Positions 34,263-43,947 of a DNA stretch of 64,000 bases are shown in pieces. The stretch is taken from contig CAWBCD010000016.1 in the NCBI GenBank assembly GCA_963787205.1, positions 159,725-223,724 of the forward strand. The letters run 5' to 3'. The first letter of the stretch is position 1. The number at the start of each line of letters is the position of its first letter. The notes beneath the pieces are model-generated. The model did not search any database, had not been told where the DNA came from, and was given only the letters and a program-made list of their open reading frames with translations. Origin of the DNA: DATFNI01 sp963787205 (lineage in GTDB: Bacteria > Bacteroidota > Rhodothermia > Balneolales > DATFMH01). The position numbers and the translations under genes are program-made.

Positions 34263-34300
34263 CCAGTCCGTCCCGGGCAATACGTTTGGGGACGGACTGG
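34263..34300 (-). terminator. Strong 12-bp hairpin downstream of the sorting-domain gene
   Basis: CCAGTCCGTCCC (34263-34274) pairs perfectly with GGGACGGACTGG (34289-34300) around a 14-base loop. It is about 90 bases beyond the stop of the minus-strand gene at 34387 and just upstream of the small membrane protein. The run of T after it on the minus strand is short, so a terminator is likely but not certain. Confidence 0.45.
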
Positions 34301-34386
34301 ATATCGGCTCTGTGTAGCTGTAATGGTTGTTGGTTCGCAGATTAACTCCACATCATGAGGGTTCATTTCTCTCTCACATCAGGTAC

Positions 34387-35526
34387 TCATTTGATCAACA
34401 TCATCTTCCTGGTCTGCGAAAAACTGCCTGCCTGCAGCCTGTAAAAATAGAGTCCGCTGTTCAGTGCGGCAGCATTGAAGATAACCTTGTGGTTGCCTGC
34501 CGCCTGGATGCCGTTTGCCAGGGTAGCGACAAGCTCCCCGAGATAGTTGTAAATTCGCAGCGTAACCGGACCAGTCTGCTTCAGATTATAACTGATGACA
34601 GTGCTCGGGTTAAATGGATTGGGATAATTCTGGTTAAGCCGGTAGTCACTCGCAATGGCGGGATTGTTATTTTTTTCAATGGGCGTTGTTGATGATGCAG
34701 GTTCCACGTAGGAGGCAAAAATAGGATTTCCATTTTGATCGAGTTCTATATAGGCACTCGTGTTGCCTGATGATTTTGTTACGTATTCAATGAATCCGAC
34801 AATTGATTTTGGTTGGGGAGAACCGGTATTAAAGATTGTGGTTCTGGTACCACGAATACGAAGACAGTTCGCTGTTGTATTTGGCAATTTCAGGATTCCG
34901 TACCCATCGACAACCGCTTCTGTTTGGACAGTATCTTTTTCCGTAGAAGTTCCCACAATATCGGTCATAACAGTTGTGTCTTTCCAGGTGGTTTGGTAAG
35001 TGAGCGGAAACTTGTAGACTATTTTATAGGGATAATAACCGAGTATTAAGGTATCGGGTGATTGTCCATACTGATTCGTGATTAAATTCGTGAGAGAGGC
35101 ATATCCGGCCGCATAAAAGCCATCACTCTTTAGCTGATGATATTCCCACAAGTATGTCGTATCAGGAGTTCCGCTGGTACTGGACAAAGTTTCCACGATT
35201 GCAATATTTGCATTTGCGTAGGCCGTGTTGTTGGCTCCGGGTAAATCAGCCGGCAATTTCAAAAAACTGAGTTTCGTTATAGTAGGGTTAGATTTGAAGA
35301 AAGAGGGGATAGTTGTGAAATCAAAAGTTTGGTTTGCACCTTTGAGGGAAGCAAGAGTAGTCAGATCAGTAGTTAGATCATTGGCTGATGTGTCCTGGAA
35401 TGCACTAACATCGTATGATTGACCAAGCAGATTCTGGATATCAGATTGCGTGACTGTTATCTGAGCCGCGGCAGTTCCTGTGATAAATAAGAAAATGACG
35501 GCATAACTAAGAGTTGACCTGATCAT
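34387..35526 (-). CDS. Secreted protein with a Por/type IX secretion C-terminal sorting domain
   Basis: 379 residues. Signal peptide MIRSTLSYAVIFLFITGTAA. The last 85 residues or so are a canonical sorting domain: LNQNYPNPFNPSTVISYNL, LRIYNYLGELVATL, and AALNSGLYFYRLQAGSFSQ ending in KMMLIK. The middle (about 25-290) has no recognised domain. The protein is thus predicted to be exported across the outer membrane by type IX secretion. Adjacent to an outer-membrane barrel protein gene in the same direction. Confidence 0.85.
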   Translation of the reverse strand: MIRSTLSYAVIFLFITGTAAAQITVTQSDIQNLLGQSYDVSAFQDTSANDLTTDLTTLASLKGANQTFDFTTIPSFFKSNPTITKLSFLKLPADLPGANNTAYANANIAIVETLSSTSGTPDTTYLWEYHQLKSDGFYAAGYASLTNLITNQYGQSPDTLILGYYPYKIVYKFPLTYQTTWKDTTVMTDIVGTSTEKDTVQTEAVVDGYGILKLPNTTANCLRIRGTRTTIFNTGSPQPKSIVGFIEYVTKSSGNTSAYIELDQNGNPIFASYVEPASSTTPIEKNNNPAIASDYRLNQNYPNPFNPSTVISYNLKQTGPVTLRIYNYLGELVATLANGIQAAGNHKVIFNAAALNSGLYFYRLQAGSFSQTRKMMLIK

Positions 35527-35595
35527 AATTTTCCCCGCTTTTTAGACCTGATTTTCCATTATCGGAAACAGAGCAGTTTTGCACTTCCCATTATT

Positions 35596-36162
35596 TCAGA
35601 ATTTATACTCAACACCCAGGTTGAGAAAAGAAACCCCGTATCCCAGCTCAGCAAACGCGGCAAATTTTGTTGCAAAGTAATAGCGCCCGCCGGCATACAG
35701 GCTGAAGCCTGGTGTGCTGCCATAGCTGCCTGCACTACTTGAGGTACTCGAAATGTTGTCTTTGTACTTATAGCTTAAGATGTTGTAGGACAGCATAACT
35801 CCGCCATATACATCAAATTTGCCATTCTTAAGACCGGTGTAATGATAAGCACTCCGTACGCCTATGATGGTATAGTTCCATTTCTCTGTATAATTGTAAC
35901 CTGTGCCACTGCCGGAATATTTATAATCCTTTATTCCAATGTATCCACCGAGGCTAATCACCCCAGGGCCGCCAACTTCCCAGACACCTCTTTCATATTG
36001 CACACTTAGTGCCGGTGTTTGAGAGCTATAGGTATAACCTCCAAGTGAACTCCCCAACCCGATGCCGGCACTTATAATGTTAGTGCCTTCTTTAAACGAC
36101 TGTGCACAGGCTGCTGTCGAAAAACCCGTAACTAGAAAGGCCAGAATTAGTAAACGTTTCAT
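35596..36162 (-). CDS. Outer membrane beta-barrel protein
   Basis: 188 residues. Signal peptide MKRLLILAFLVTGFSTAACA. The rest alternates polar and hydrophobic residues with many Gly, Tyr and Ser, typical of OmpA/PorT-like small barrels: VISLGGYIGIKDYKYSGSG, GRYYFATKFAAFAELGYGVS, ending NLGVEYKF with a terminal aromatic residue. No peptidoglycan-binding domain. Divergent from the histidine-kinase gene, so it may be regulated with it. Ligand unknown. Confidence 0.8.
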   Translation of the reverse strand: MKRLLILAFLVTGFSTAACAQSFKEGTNIISAGIGLGSSLGGYTYSSQTPALSVQYERGVWEVGGPGVISLGGYIGIKDYKYSGSGTGYNYTEKWNYTIIGVRSAYHYTGLKNGKFDVYGGVMLSYNILSYKYKDNISSTSSSAGSYGSTPGFSLYAGGRYYFATKFAAFAELGYGVSFLNLGVEYKF

Positions 36163-36412
36163 GATTACCCCATTGATTTAGTGCTCAAACAGAAAAGGTC
36201 AACTGCTGATATATAGTAAAAACATAGCTCTGCCTGCTGTGCAGCCCAACCTTCGATTATTTTTTGCTTAACCTCATTTATTTTCTGCCTGAAAAGGGGA
36301 GATAACTGAAAAAATATTTACATTTTGAGCATAAGGTCGCCCGTCGTTAGTGCTTATTTCAGTAGGTAGGGGAGCGAAGGTTAATCACTACATCTGTACA
36401 ACCAGGTTAGAG

Positions 36413-38578
36413 ATGCATCATAAAAAACATATGGCACCTGTTGCACCGTGTTTGTATACCTCCAGGCGTATGTGGGTATGTCTGCTTCCGATGCTTCTTC
36501 TCTTCAACAGCCGGTTATTCGCGCAACAACGGGCGACAGATTCGCTGATAACTGTTTTGGCACACTATTCAAAAGAGGATACGGTAAGGCTTAACCTGCT
36601 CAATGACATTGCATTCAGCTATTATAGTTTTGACCCGGATAAAGGGCTGAAAATGGCAGATGAAGCGATAGCGCTTGCTAAGAAACTGAATGATACCCTG
36701 AAACTGGCAGGAGCCTATTCCAGCAAAGGCACCAATTACTGGGCTAAAGGTGATAATTCCAATGCTTTGCAACTGTATACCCAATCATTGCATTTGCATG
36801 AAGAACTAAAGGATCGTCTTGGCATGGCCAAAATTTATAATAACCTAGGATTAATTTATTTTGGATTGTCTAATTATCCTAAAGCCATCGATTACCATGA
36901 AAAAGCGCTGGCTGTTTTTAAACAATTAAAAGACAGTGCCCGCATTGCAACCTCTTATAATAATATGGGGATCGATTACCAATACTTGTCCGACTATCCG
37001 AAGGCATTGGAGTATTATCTCGAAACGCTGCAGCTTTATGAGCTGATCCATAACCGGCAGGCCACGGCCGATGCGCTTGGTAATATCGGGATCGTTTATA
37101 AAGACCTTAAGAATTATCCGAAGGCACTCGAATATCACTTCAAAGCATTGCAACTGTATAAACAGGCGGGGAATCAGCGAGGCATAGCCAATACCCTGGG
37201 CAATATCGGGATAGTATATGATTTCATTGACAGTACAGCCAAAGCCGTGGCCTGTTTCCATCAGGCCCTGCAGATCAGTGAAACGATGGGTGACAAACAG
37301 CACATGGCCAGCGACTACCAAAGTCTTGGTGAAGTCTATTATAACCGTAGGGACTATTCTAAAGCATTGGATTATCTCGTTAAGTCATTGGCCATGTATG
37401 AGCAGTCAGGTGACAAGAATAGCACCGTCATCTGCCTTAATGAGATTGGCAACATATATATTGAAGCCCCAGACAGGATTCTTTTGCAGCTGGGAATACA
37501 TCCTTCAGAGCGTTATGAGAAAGCACTGGTATTACTGACAAGAGCGCAAAAGCTTGCTAAAGAAACCGGTGCGATGGACAGACAATCTGAGACATGGAAG
37601 ATCCTGAGTAATGTGTATGAAAAACAGGGAAACTTTCCGGGGGCATTGCATGCATACAGACAATATACTCTCTTTAAAGACAGTGTTTTAAATAATCAGA
37701 AAGAAAAAGAGATTACCCGGAGAGAAATAAAGTTTGAATACACACAGAAAGAGATGCAATTCCGGGCAGCGCAGGAAAAAAAGCAGGCGCTGGCCGCTGC
37801 AGCCATACGCCAACAACGGATTATCCGTAATGCCGTAATCGGTGGAAGTGCCATCTTGCTAATATCTGTTGTGGTCATTTTCATTTTTTATAAAAGACGG
37901 CGTGATGCAGAGGATCAACAAAAGGACGCAGAGTTTAAAGCGACGGTGGCCGATACGGAAATGAAAGTCCTGCGTTTGCAGATGAATCCGCATTTCATTT
38001 TCAATTCGCTTAATTCGATCGGTGATTATATGGTAAAAAATGATGTACAAAAGGCGGACTACTACCTGGCGCGTTTTGCAAAAGTGATGCGGTTGATTTT
38101 AGAAAATTCGGAAAAAAAGGAAATTCCTCTTGTAGACGATCTGAAGGCACTGGAACTGTACATGCAGCTGGAGTCCATGCGGCTGAATAATAAGTTTACG
38201 TATGAGATCAAAGTAGATGAAGACATCGATAAGGAAACCACGCTGGTGCCGCCTCTTATTCTTCAGCCCTTCGTGGAAAATAGTATCTGGCATGGCATTG
38301 CACCAAAGGACGGCAACGGGAAGATCACAATACGGATAAAAAAAGAAGAGAATATGATCAACTGTATCGTCGAAGACAACGGACTTGGCCGGGAAAGAGC
38401 GACTGCTTTCGCAAATGAACAAAATCATTCCAAGAAAAAATCGATGGGAATGAAGATCACGAAATCTAGAATAGATATTATCAATAAGATCAAAAAAACT
38501 TCCGGCAGTGTTGAATTGGCCGACTTGTCGGAAGGCACGAGAGTGGAGGTCAGATTACCGTTGGAATTAAGTTTTTAG
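36413..38578 (+). CDS. TPR-containing LytS-type sensor histidine kinase
   Basis: About 721 residues from the ATG at 36413; a GTG at 36350 is an alternative. A signal/anchor (MWVCLLPMLLLFNSRLFAQQ) precedes about seven TPR units (repeats of NNLGLIYFGLSNYPKAIDYH type, residues 90-400). A membrane helix (VIGGSAILLISVVVIFIFYK) and a His_kinase domain follow, with the phospho-acceptor in LRLQMNPHFIFNSLNSIGDY and HATPase LQPFVENSIWHGI. It presumably senses an envelope signal through the TPR part. The cognate response regulator begins four bases after its stop. Confidence 0.92.
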   Translation: MHHKKHMAPVAPCLYTSRRMWVCLLPMLLLFNSRLFAQQRATDSLITVLAHYSKEDTVRLNLLNDIAFSYYSFDPDKGLKMADEAIALAKKLNDTLKLAGAYSSKGTNYWAKGDNSNALQLYTQSLHLHEELKDRLGMAKIYNNLGLIYFGLSNYPKAIDYHEKALAVFKQLKDSARIATSYNNMGIDYQYLSDYPKALEYYLETLQLYELIHNRQATADALGNIGIVYKDLKNYPKALEYHFKALQLYKQAGNQRGIANTLGNIGIVYDFIDSTAKAVACFHQALQISETMGDKQHMASDYQSLGEVYYNRRDYSKALDYLVKSLAMYEQSGDKNSTVICLNEIGNIYIEAPDRILLQLGIHPSERYEKALVLLTRAQKLAKETGAMDRQSETWKILSNVYEKQGNFPGALHAYRQYTLFKDSVLNNQKEKEITRREIKFEYTQKEMQFRAAQEKKQALAAAAIRQQRIIRNAVIGGSAILLISVVVIFIFYKRRRDAEDQQKDAEFKATVADTEMKVLRLQMNPHFIFNSLNSIGDYMVKNDVQKADYYLARFAKVMRLILENSEKKEIPLVDDLKALELYMQLESMRLNNKFTYEIKVDEDIDKETTLVPPLILQPFVENSIWHGIAPKDGNGKITIRIKKEENMINCIVEDNGLGRERATAFANEQNHSKKKSMGMKITKSRIDIINKIKKTSGSVELADLSEGTRVEVRLPLELSF

Positions 38579-38582
38579 CAGC

Positions 38583-39335
38583 ATGATTAACGCGATTATC
38601 ATTGATGACGAACAACATTGTGCCGATCGTCTGAGCACTCTGCTGACCACTCACTGCAGCCAGTCCATTTACCTGGCTGGCAGTTTCCAGACCCTGGAAA
38701 CCGGCATCCGCGGGATCCGAAAATTGCAGCCCGATGTCATCTTCCTGGATGTCATGCTGGGAGAACAAACCGGATTTGATCTGCTGGAACAATTAGGTGA
38801 TGTCTCGTGTGCCGTGATCTTCACCACCTCATATGACAAATACGCCGTTCAGGCATTTCGGTTCAGCGCCATCGACTATCTGCTTAAGCCTGTTGATCCG
38901 GATGACCTGAATGAGGCCGTCGAAAAGCTGCAGGAAAAAATATCAAAGGAAGAACTGTCCGAAAAATTTGATGTACTGTTCCATAACCTGAAAGCCATGC
39001 AGGGCGCATCCAGGAAAATAAGCATCCCTACAAGCAACGGACTGACTTTCCTGCAGATAAGCGATATTATTCGCTGCCAGTCGGATGTCAACTATACCGT
39101 CATTTATCTGAAGAATAAACGGAAAATAACCGTAGCAAGAACACTCAAGGAATTTGAGGAATTGTTGACAGACTATAATTTCTATCGCGTCCATAATTCT
39201 CACCTCATCAATTTGGCTTATATCAAGAGCTATCATAAGGGGAAAGGCGGATCGGTACAAATGACCGATCAGTCGGAGATTGAAGTCGCCACCCGCCGCA
39301 AGGAGGATTTTTTGAAAAAGATGTCTGAAATGTAA
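38583..39335 (+). CDS. LytTR-type response regulator
   Basis: 250 residues. The receiver domain begins NAIIIDDEQHCADRL with acidic pocket DD, phospho-site aspartate in PDVIFLDVMLGE, a Thr/Ser in FTTSYDKYA and the lysine in YLLKPVDPDD. The C-terminal LytTR DNA-binding domain runs from about 140 (IRCQSDVNYTVIYLKNKRKI, RVHNSHLINLAYIKSYHKG). It is paired with the upstream histidine kinase (gap 4 bases) and probably controls envelope genes; the divergent outer-membrane protein gene is the closest candidate. Confidence 0.93.
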   Translation: MINAIIIDDEQHCADRLSTLLTTHCSQSIYLAGSFQTLETGIRGIRKLQPDVIFLDVMLGEQTGFDLLEQLGDVSCAVIFTTSYDKYAVQAFRFSAIDYLLKPVDPDDLNEAVEKLQEKISKEELSEKFDVLFHNLKAMQGASRKISIPTSNGLTFLQISDIIRCQSDVNYTVIYLKNKRKITVARTLKEFEELLTDYNFYRVHNSHLINLAYIKSYHKGKGGSVQMTDQSEIEVATRRKEDFLKKMSEM

Positions 39336-39349
39336 TGCCCGCAGTCACC

Positions 39350-39364
39350 CCGAAAAGCTTTCGG
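39350..39364. terminator. Small hairpin after the response-regulator gene
   Basis: CCGAAA and TTTCGG pair around AGC; a tandem (GTACTTCGG)2 lies shortly downstream. No U-run follows; weak support as a terminator. Confidence 0.3.
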
Positions 39365-39593
39365 AACCAACCGCCATACCGCTAAAGTACTTCGGGTACT
39401 TCGGGTGCCTGAAGTTTGGAGTTAAAAACACACCTGCAAGTATAACCTTCGACCTTTTTTATTAATGTTTGCCCTTCTACGGGAATGCGCCAGGGATTAA
39501 CTCTTTAAAGAGAAAAAGGTTCAATATTCACATAAAAATAATTGCACTTTCTTTTTTTTTAAGATAACTGTTGAATGTTAATGGAGAGATACT

Positions 39594-40664
39594 ATGTGTG
39601 CCGTGCCTTATATACCGGTTAATCAGCAAGAGATAACTTCCAAAACTACCTCGTTATCCTATTGCGTCTTCTGTTCGGTAAAGAAGCTTTTTTCTTTCCT
39701 TATGATTTCAGGATTTCTGACAGGGTGTGGCTTGCTGGGCATCGGGGGCCACAAATCGTCCATCCCCGGCAAAATAGTCTTCTCGGCTCCGGACAAAGCG
39801 GGTACCGATCAAATCTTTATCATGAATGCCGATGGTTCGCACCGCAAACAACTGACCCATTTCCCGACCGATGGTGGGGCTGGGGAGCCGGCCTGGAGCC
39901 CGGATGGAAAGCAGATTGTTTTTGTCAATTATTACGCGACTACCCTGGGACCTTACCTGTATGTGATGAATGCGGACGGGAGTAATATGCACGGGCTCAA
40001 AAAAATGCCCGTTGAATCGCCGACGTATTTGTGGGGTACAGATCCGGTGTGGAGTCCCGACGGGTCAAAGATTGCCTACGATGTGTGCCTGGACTGTGAG
40101 CGGGGAGGCGGTAATTATGAAATCATGACCGTTGAGGTAGCCGGGGGAGAGTATGATTCGACCCAGGTGCACCGGCTCACCCATAATCCAGTCAGCGACG
40201 AAGCCCCATCATGGAGTCCGGACGACAAGAAGATTGTTTTTTCATCCGACCGGGATTATTACACTGCCGATACCATGCGCTGGAGAAGAGACTTATATAT
40301 GGTAAACGCCGACGGCACTGGTCTTCAACGTTTGACAAAGACAGGGAACGCTACGCAACCTGAATGGAGTCCGGATGGAACCAGAATTGCGTATGAGTGG
40401 AATATTTATGGTAACAAGGTTTTTTTGTATAAGTTCGAAGCCGGGCAGATTATTAGATTAGAAACCGGATTGGAATTCGCTGGAAATCCTCTATGGAACA
40501 AGCAAGGGAATCAGTTATTAGTGGGCGGAAGAGAAACGGATTCATCCCAGCCCGAGGTGAGATGGATAAGCATCGAAAATGATTCGACCAGAGTTTTGAA
40601 AACGGTTTCGTTTAACTCGAATTTCGTCCCGGTAGGCCCTGTAGATTGGTACTCAGATCAATAA
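39594..40664 (+). CDS. PD40 (WD40-like/TolB-type) beta-propeller lipoprotein, paralogue 2
   Basis: 356 residues. Signal peptide ends in the lipobox GFLTGCGL (Cys near residue 45). PD40 repeats read EPAWSPDGKQIVFVN, DPVWSPDGSKIAYDV, APSWSPDDKKIVFSSD and QPEWSPDGTRIAYEW. The N-terminal MCAVPYIPVNQQEITSKTT is nearly the same as in paralogue 1 (17567-18613), and DNA similarity extends over the start region. Its downstream neighbour is a metallopeptidase gene, as for paralogue 1. Confidence 0.87.
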   Translation: MCAVPYIPVNQQEITSKTTSLSYCVFCSVKKLFSFLMISGFLTGCGLLGIGGHKSSIPGKIVFSAPDKAGTDQIFIMNADGSHRKQLTHFPTDGGAGEPAWSPDGKQIVFVNYYATTLGPYLYVMNADGSNMHGLKKMPVESPTYLWGTDPVWSPDGSKIAYDVCLDCERGGGNYEIMTVEVAGGEYDSTQVHRLTHNPVSDEAPSWSPDDKKIVFSSDRDYYTADTMRWRRDLYMVNADGTGLQRLTKTGNATQPEWSPDGTRIAYEWNIYGNKVFLYKFEAGQIIRLETGLEFAGNPLWNKQGNQLLVGGRETDSSQPEVRWISIENDSTRVLKTVSFNSNFVPVGPVDWYSDQ

Positions 40665-40713
40665 AATTGAGCAACTGAAGAATATGCTGTATCACAAAGC
40701 ATAACACAAACAA

Positions 40714-40776
40714 AAAGCCCCTGCGGGCCTTCCCGGAATCGGCCAAGATAACCAGGTTATAGACCTGCAGGGGTTT
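40714..40776. repeat. Hairpin between PD40 and peptidase genes
   Basis: AAAAGCCCCTGCGGG pairs with CCTGCAGGGGTTT at 40764-40776, leaving a loop of about 36 bases that can form a smaller stem. It may end the PD40 transcript or separate the two genes. Confidence 0.45.
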
Positions 40777-40781
40777 GGTGT

Positions 40782-40808
40782 ATTCATCCTAATCGAATCG
40801 GGATGAAT
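40782..40808. repeat. Second small palindrome ahead of the peptidase gene
   Basis: ATTCATCC (40782-40789) pairs with GGATGAAT (40801-40808), 38 bases before the peptidase ATG. It could be an operator or part of a repeat. Seen once only. Confidence 0.35.
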
Positions 40809-40845
40809 TGCCTCCAATATAACAAAAACCACTGGAGGATACATT

Positions 40846-42745
40846 ATGAAAAGAATACTCACGTTTTTTCTGTTACTTGCCCTGTTTTCGTCCTGCAAGT
40901 CGCCCATGAACAACCTGGGAAACGTGGCAACCAATCCGGGTCAATCTGTACCCACTGTGACGGACCAACTGGCCTCAAATCTTCCACCGGCTCAGGCCGA
41001 CTCCTTGCAGAAAGTCGTTTGGCAGCAGTTTCAAACGCAAAATGGAGCAAAATGGAGAATACGCTGGAGCAAAACCACCGGTCTGCCGGTCTCGGTCTGG
41101 CTGGGCGAAACGAAAAAGGCCTATACGGGAAGCGCCGAACAGTCCGCCCGGGCTTTTCTGGCCGATTATCAAACCTTGTTTGGTTTTGCCAGCCTGAATC
41201 AGTTGAAGTATATCCGGACCCAAACCAACCGTGGTGCCAGCCACGTAACGTTTAACCAAACCGTAAATGGCGTTCCGGTTTATGACGCCGAATTTAAAGT
41301 CCATATCCGGTAGGACGGGCATGTGGGTATGGCCAACGGGTATTACTACCCGAATATCAAGGTTTCGACTACTCCGGGAATAACGGCATCGGATGCCGGA
41401 CAGACTGCCCAAACGGACCTTGGATCGTCCGTCAAGGCCACCGTCCCGGTTACTTCTTCCGCACTGGTGATCTACCGGGATCAAAAAAACCAGTTTCACC
41501 TGGCGTGGAAGCTGATCCTGGTTTCGGAACAACCCCCCGTACGACTGGCTCTATTTTGTGGATGCGCAGTCCGGGCAGGTTATCGACAAGCTCAACCAGC
41601 TTATGGATGTAACCGGAGACGGGGACGTCTATCCAACCGATCCCAATTTTTCGTCGGTTACCGACGAGTCTTTATACAGGCTCAACGGTAGTGGATATCT
41701 GCGGGGAACCTGGGCCTACAGCGTAAATGATGCCACATCCAATGCCTATTCTTCTAACAATTCGTTCCAATACAGCCAGGGCAACACTCATTTTGACGAG
41801 GCCAATCTCTACTGGCATATCGATCAGTTCAGGGCCAACTTTATCAATACGCTGGATAACGGGAGTCTTACGCTTGGCCAAATAGAGGCCCATGCACATG
41901 CGACTATCCCCGGTTACGGCGACCTTAATGCACGGTTTTGTCGCGACTGCTCACCCAAGCAGCTCGATTTTGGAGATGCATCCTCAAGTTCATCGTATAA
42001 TGACTTTGCGAAAGATGACAAGGTCATCTACCATGAATACAGCCACGCCGTGATTTATCACATTAACAGTGGTATTGAGTCTACTAATAATGAAGAAGGC
42101 GGTATCAGTGAAGGAACACCCGATTATTTCGCCGGCGCCTATACGGGTCGCTCCATCATTGGTGATTACTGCTGTGCAGCCGCTGGTGGTGAGCGGGATA
42201 TGGCTAATCCATACTATACAAATTATTCTTCTTTACCTCGTGATCAATATGGAAATGTTAATGTAGATCCTCACGAAAGTGGTGAATTCTTCTCCTCCAT
42301 CTTATGGGATGTATACAACGACATAAGTGCCAGCAGGGCTAATTTCCTGGTCTATGATGCGCTTTTCAGAATAACGAGCAGCCCCACGTTCCTGGACTTC
42401 CGCGATGCGATGATGGCCTCGGATGATGCCAATTACAGCGGTGCCGATGATAATGCCATCCAGGATGCCTTTTATTTCAAAGGCATAGGTACCTATTCTC
42501 TTGCGGTCAGTATCAATGGTCCCGGTTTGGTGCGACAGGGATCCAGCTATACATGGTATTCATCCGCTTCGGGAGGGAAATCCCCCTATTCCATAACCTG
42601 GTATAAAAACGGGTATGGAGTTGGCTCCGGAACATCCTATACGGAGACTATCAGTTCGCGGAGTGCTTTCGATTTGAAAGCCTGCGTAGTAGATGGCAAT
42701 AACATGACGGCTTGTTCGGCCGTTAAGCATGTGACGGTACATTAA
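40846..42745 (+). pseudogene. Secreted FTP-domain metallopeptidase (M36/M4-like), broken by a stop and a frameshift
   Basis: From ATG 40846: lipoprotein leader (ILTFFLLLALFSSCKS), an FTP propeptide (NQTVNGVPVYDAEFKVHIR), then TAG at 41311-41313. Reading continues in the same frame (DGHVGMANGYYYPNIKVST) to about 41528, where the frame changes to NNPPYDWLYFVDAQSGQ. The zinc site HEYSH lies in KVIYHEYSHAVIYH, and the third ligand in GISEGTPDYFAG. A C-terminal Ig-like domain (about 335-395 of the second part) ends the protein. It lacks the type IX sorting domain kept by the other copy. Two independent lesions argue for a pseudogene rather than recoding; sequencing error in one site cannot be excluded. 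Confidence 0.82.
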
Positions 42746-42792
42746 TATCTTCCCGGGTCTGCAGTGTTAGATGCTATAGACAAACTACACCA

Positions 42793-42826
42793 AAACCTGA
42801 CAGGATTCCAAAATCCTGTCAGGTTT
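42793..42826 (+). terminator. Perfect 15-bp hairpin after the peptidase gene
   Basis: AAACCTGACAGGATT (42793-42807) pairs fully with AATCCTGTCAGGTTT (42812-42826) around a four-base loop. The stem is strong but ends in TTTAATT, so it may work as a terminator; the CCTGACAGG core belongs to the family also present at 7510-7540. Confidence 0.55.
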
Positions 42827-42889
42827 AATTCCGCCCAGTTGCGACGCACTTTCAAAAGTGCATCGTAGTTTTGATTTATCTGAACCTGT

Positions 42890-42985
42890 TTCACCCTGAC
42901 AGGGTCAGTTCTTGTTCACACAGGTATATTCGATTGAATCAGACGTACCCGTAAAAAATTAGTTCTATGACCCTGTCAGGGTGAA
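42890..42985. repeat. 18-bp perfect inverted repeat, CACCCTGACAGGGT family
   Basis: TTCACCCTGACAGGGTCA (42890-42907) is the exact inverse complement of TGACCCTGTCAGGGTGAA (42968-42985). Each arm is itself nearly palindromic. Sixty bases without a gene separate them. Confidence 0.6.
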
Positions 42986-43119
42986 GCTTGTTTGTCTTTC
43001 TGGAATGATACATCCCTAAAAATCAATTTCTATAAATAAAAATAGATTGGATTGCTGGTCAAATAGTGGAACATGATCCGTTTCGGTCAGCGATCAAAAT
43101 TCAGCAAACAACAACCCAC

Positions 43120-43845
43120 ATGGCACAGCTATTCATCGGTACCAGCGGATGGTCGTACGACGGGTGGATAGGTGATTTCTATCCGCATGATATAGAGAAA
43201 CGGGACATGCTGTCGTTTTACGCACATCAATTCAATACCGTTGAGATCAACGCAACGTATTATCGCCTGCCGTTCAAAAACATGGTCAAGGGCTGGCGCG
43301 ACCGTGCACCGGATGGTTTTTTGTACGCCGTGAAAGGTCATCGCCGCATAACCCATTACAACAGATTGAAAGATGTGGACGAACCGGTATCGAACCATAT
43401 CGACCGTGTAAAAAGACTGGAAGACCACCTTGGACCCATGTTCTGGCAGTTGCCGCCCAGCCTACATATGGATGCTGTTTTATTGGATAATTTCTTGGAG
43501 GAGCTACCCCATGAATATCGCCACGCCGTTGAGTTTCGTCATAAATCGTGGCTGAACGCGGAAATTTTCAAAATCATGCGGAAACAAAATGCGGCACAGG
43601 TCTGGATCAGCTCTACGCAAATGCCGGCCGACTTTACAGATACCGCAGATTTTGTGTACGCCCGCTTTCATGGACTGGAAGGAGGTTACCGGTATGATTA
43701 TAACCGGGAAGAACTAAAACCATGGGCAGATGAAATGAGGAAAGCCAAAGATCTCGGAAAAGATGTGTTTGCCTATTTCAACAATGATGTTGATTGCCAT
43801 GCACCTTATAATGCAAAGCTGTTGCAGGATATATTGAGTGAATAG
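43120..43845 (+). CDS. DUF72 domain protein
   Basis: About 241 residues from ATG 43120 (MAQLFIGTSGWSYDGWIGDF); a GTG at 43066 is an alternative. The DUF72 TIM-barrel-like signature reads IGTSGWSYDGW, FNTVEINATYYRLP, KGHRRITHYNRL, GPMFWQLPPSLH, AVEFRHKSWL and YAYFNND-like AYFNNDVDCHAPYNA. A complete member of a widespread family with unproven enzymatic function. Confidence 0.88.
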   Translation: MAQLFIGTSGWSYDGWIGDFYPHDIEKRDMLSFYAHQFNTVEINATYYRLPFKNMVKGWRDRAPDGFLYAVKGHRRITHYNRLKDVDEPVSNHIDRVKRLEDHLGPMFWQLPPSLHMDAVLLDNFLEELPHEYRHAVEFRHKSWLNAEIFKIMRKQNAAQVWISSTQMPADFTDTADFVYARFHGLEGGYRYDYNREELKPWADEMRKAKDLGKDVFAYFNNDVDCHAPYNAKLLQDILSE

Positions 43846-43947
43846 ATGATGGTCACAAGTCACAGATTTGCAGCAGAGTAGAGTGAGTGTAAAGGAATGA
43901 TGTTTAGGGTCACAAGTTGCAAACTTGCGACAGAGGGGGGGTGACCG

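Larger units (their letters stand above)
42746..43119. other. Intergenic region of stacked palindromic repeats
   Basis: No gene is supported. It contains three hairpin units (see 42793-42826 and 42890-42985) plus GCGACGCACTT paired with AAGTGCATCG around 42841-42865. The DUF72 gene begins after it. Confidence 0.55.

Noticed and set aside
40846..42745. Programmed frameshift or stop read-through in the peptidase
   Set aside because: Two separate lesions without slippery sequence or known read-through context, in a family whose other copy is clearly decayed, make a pseudogene more likely.
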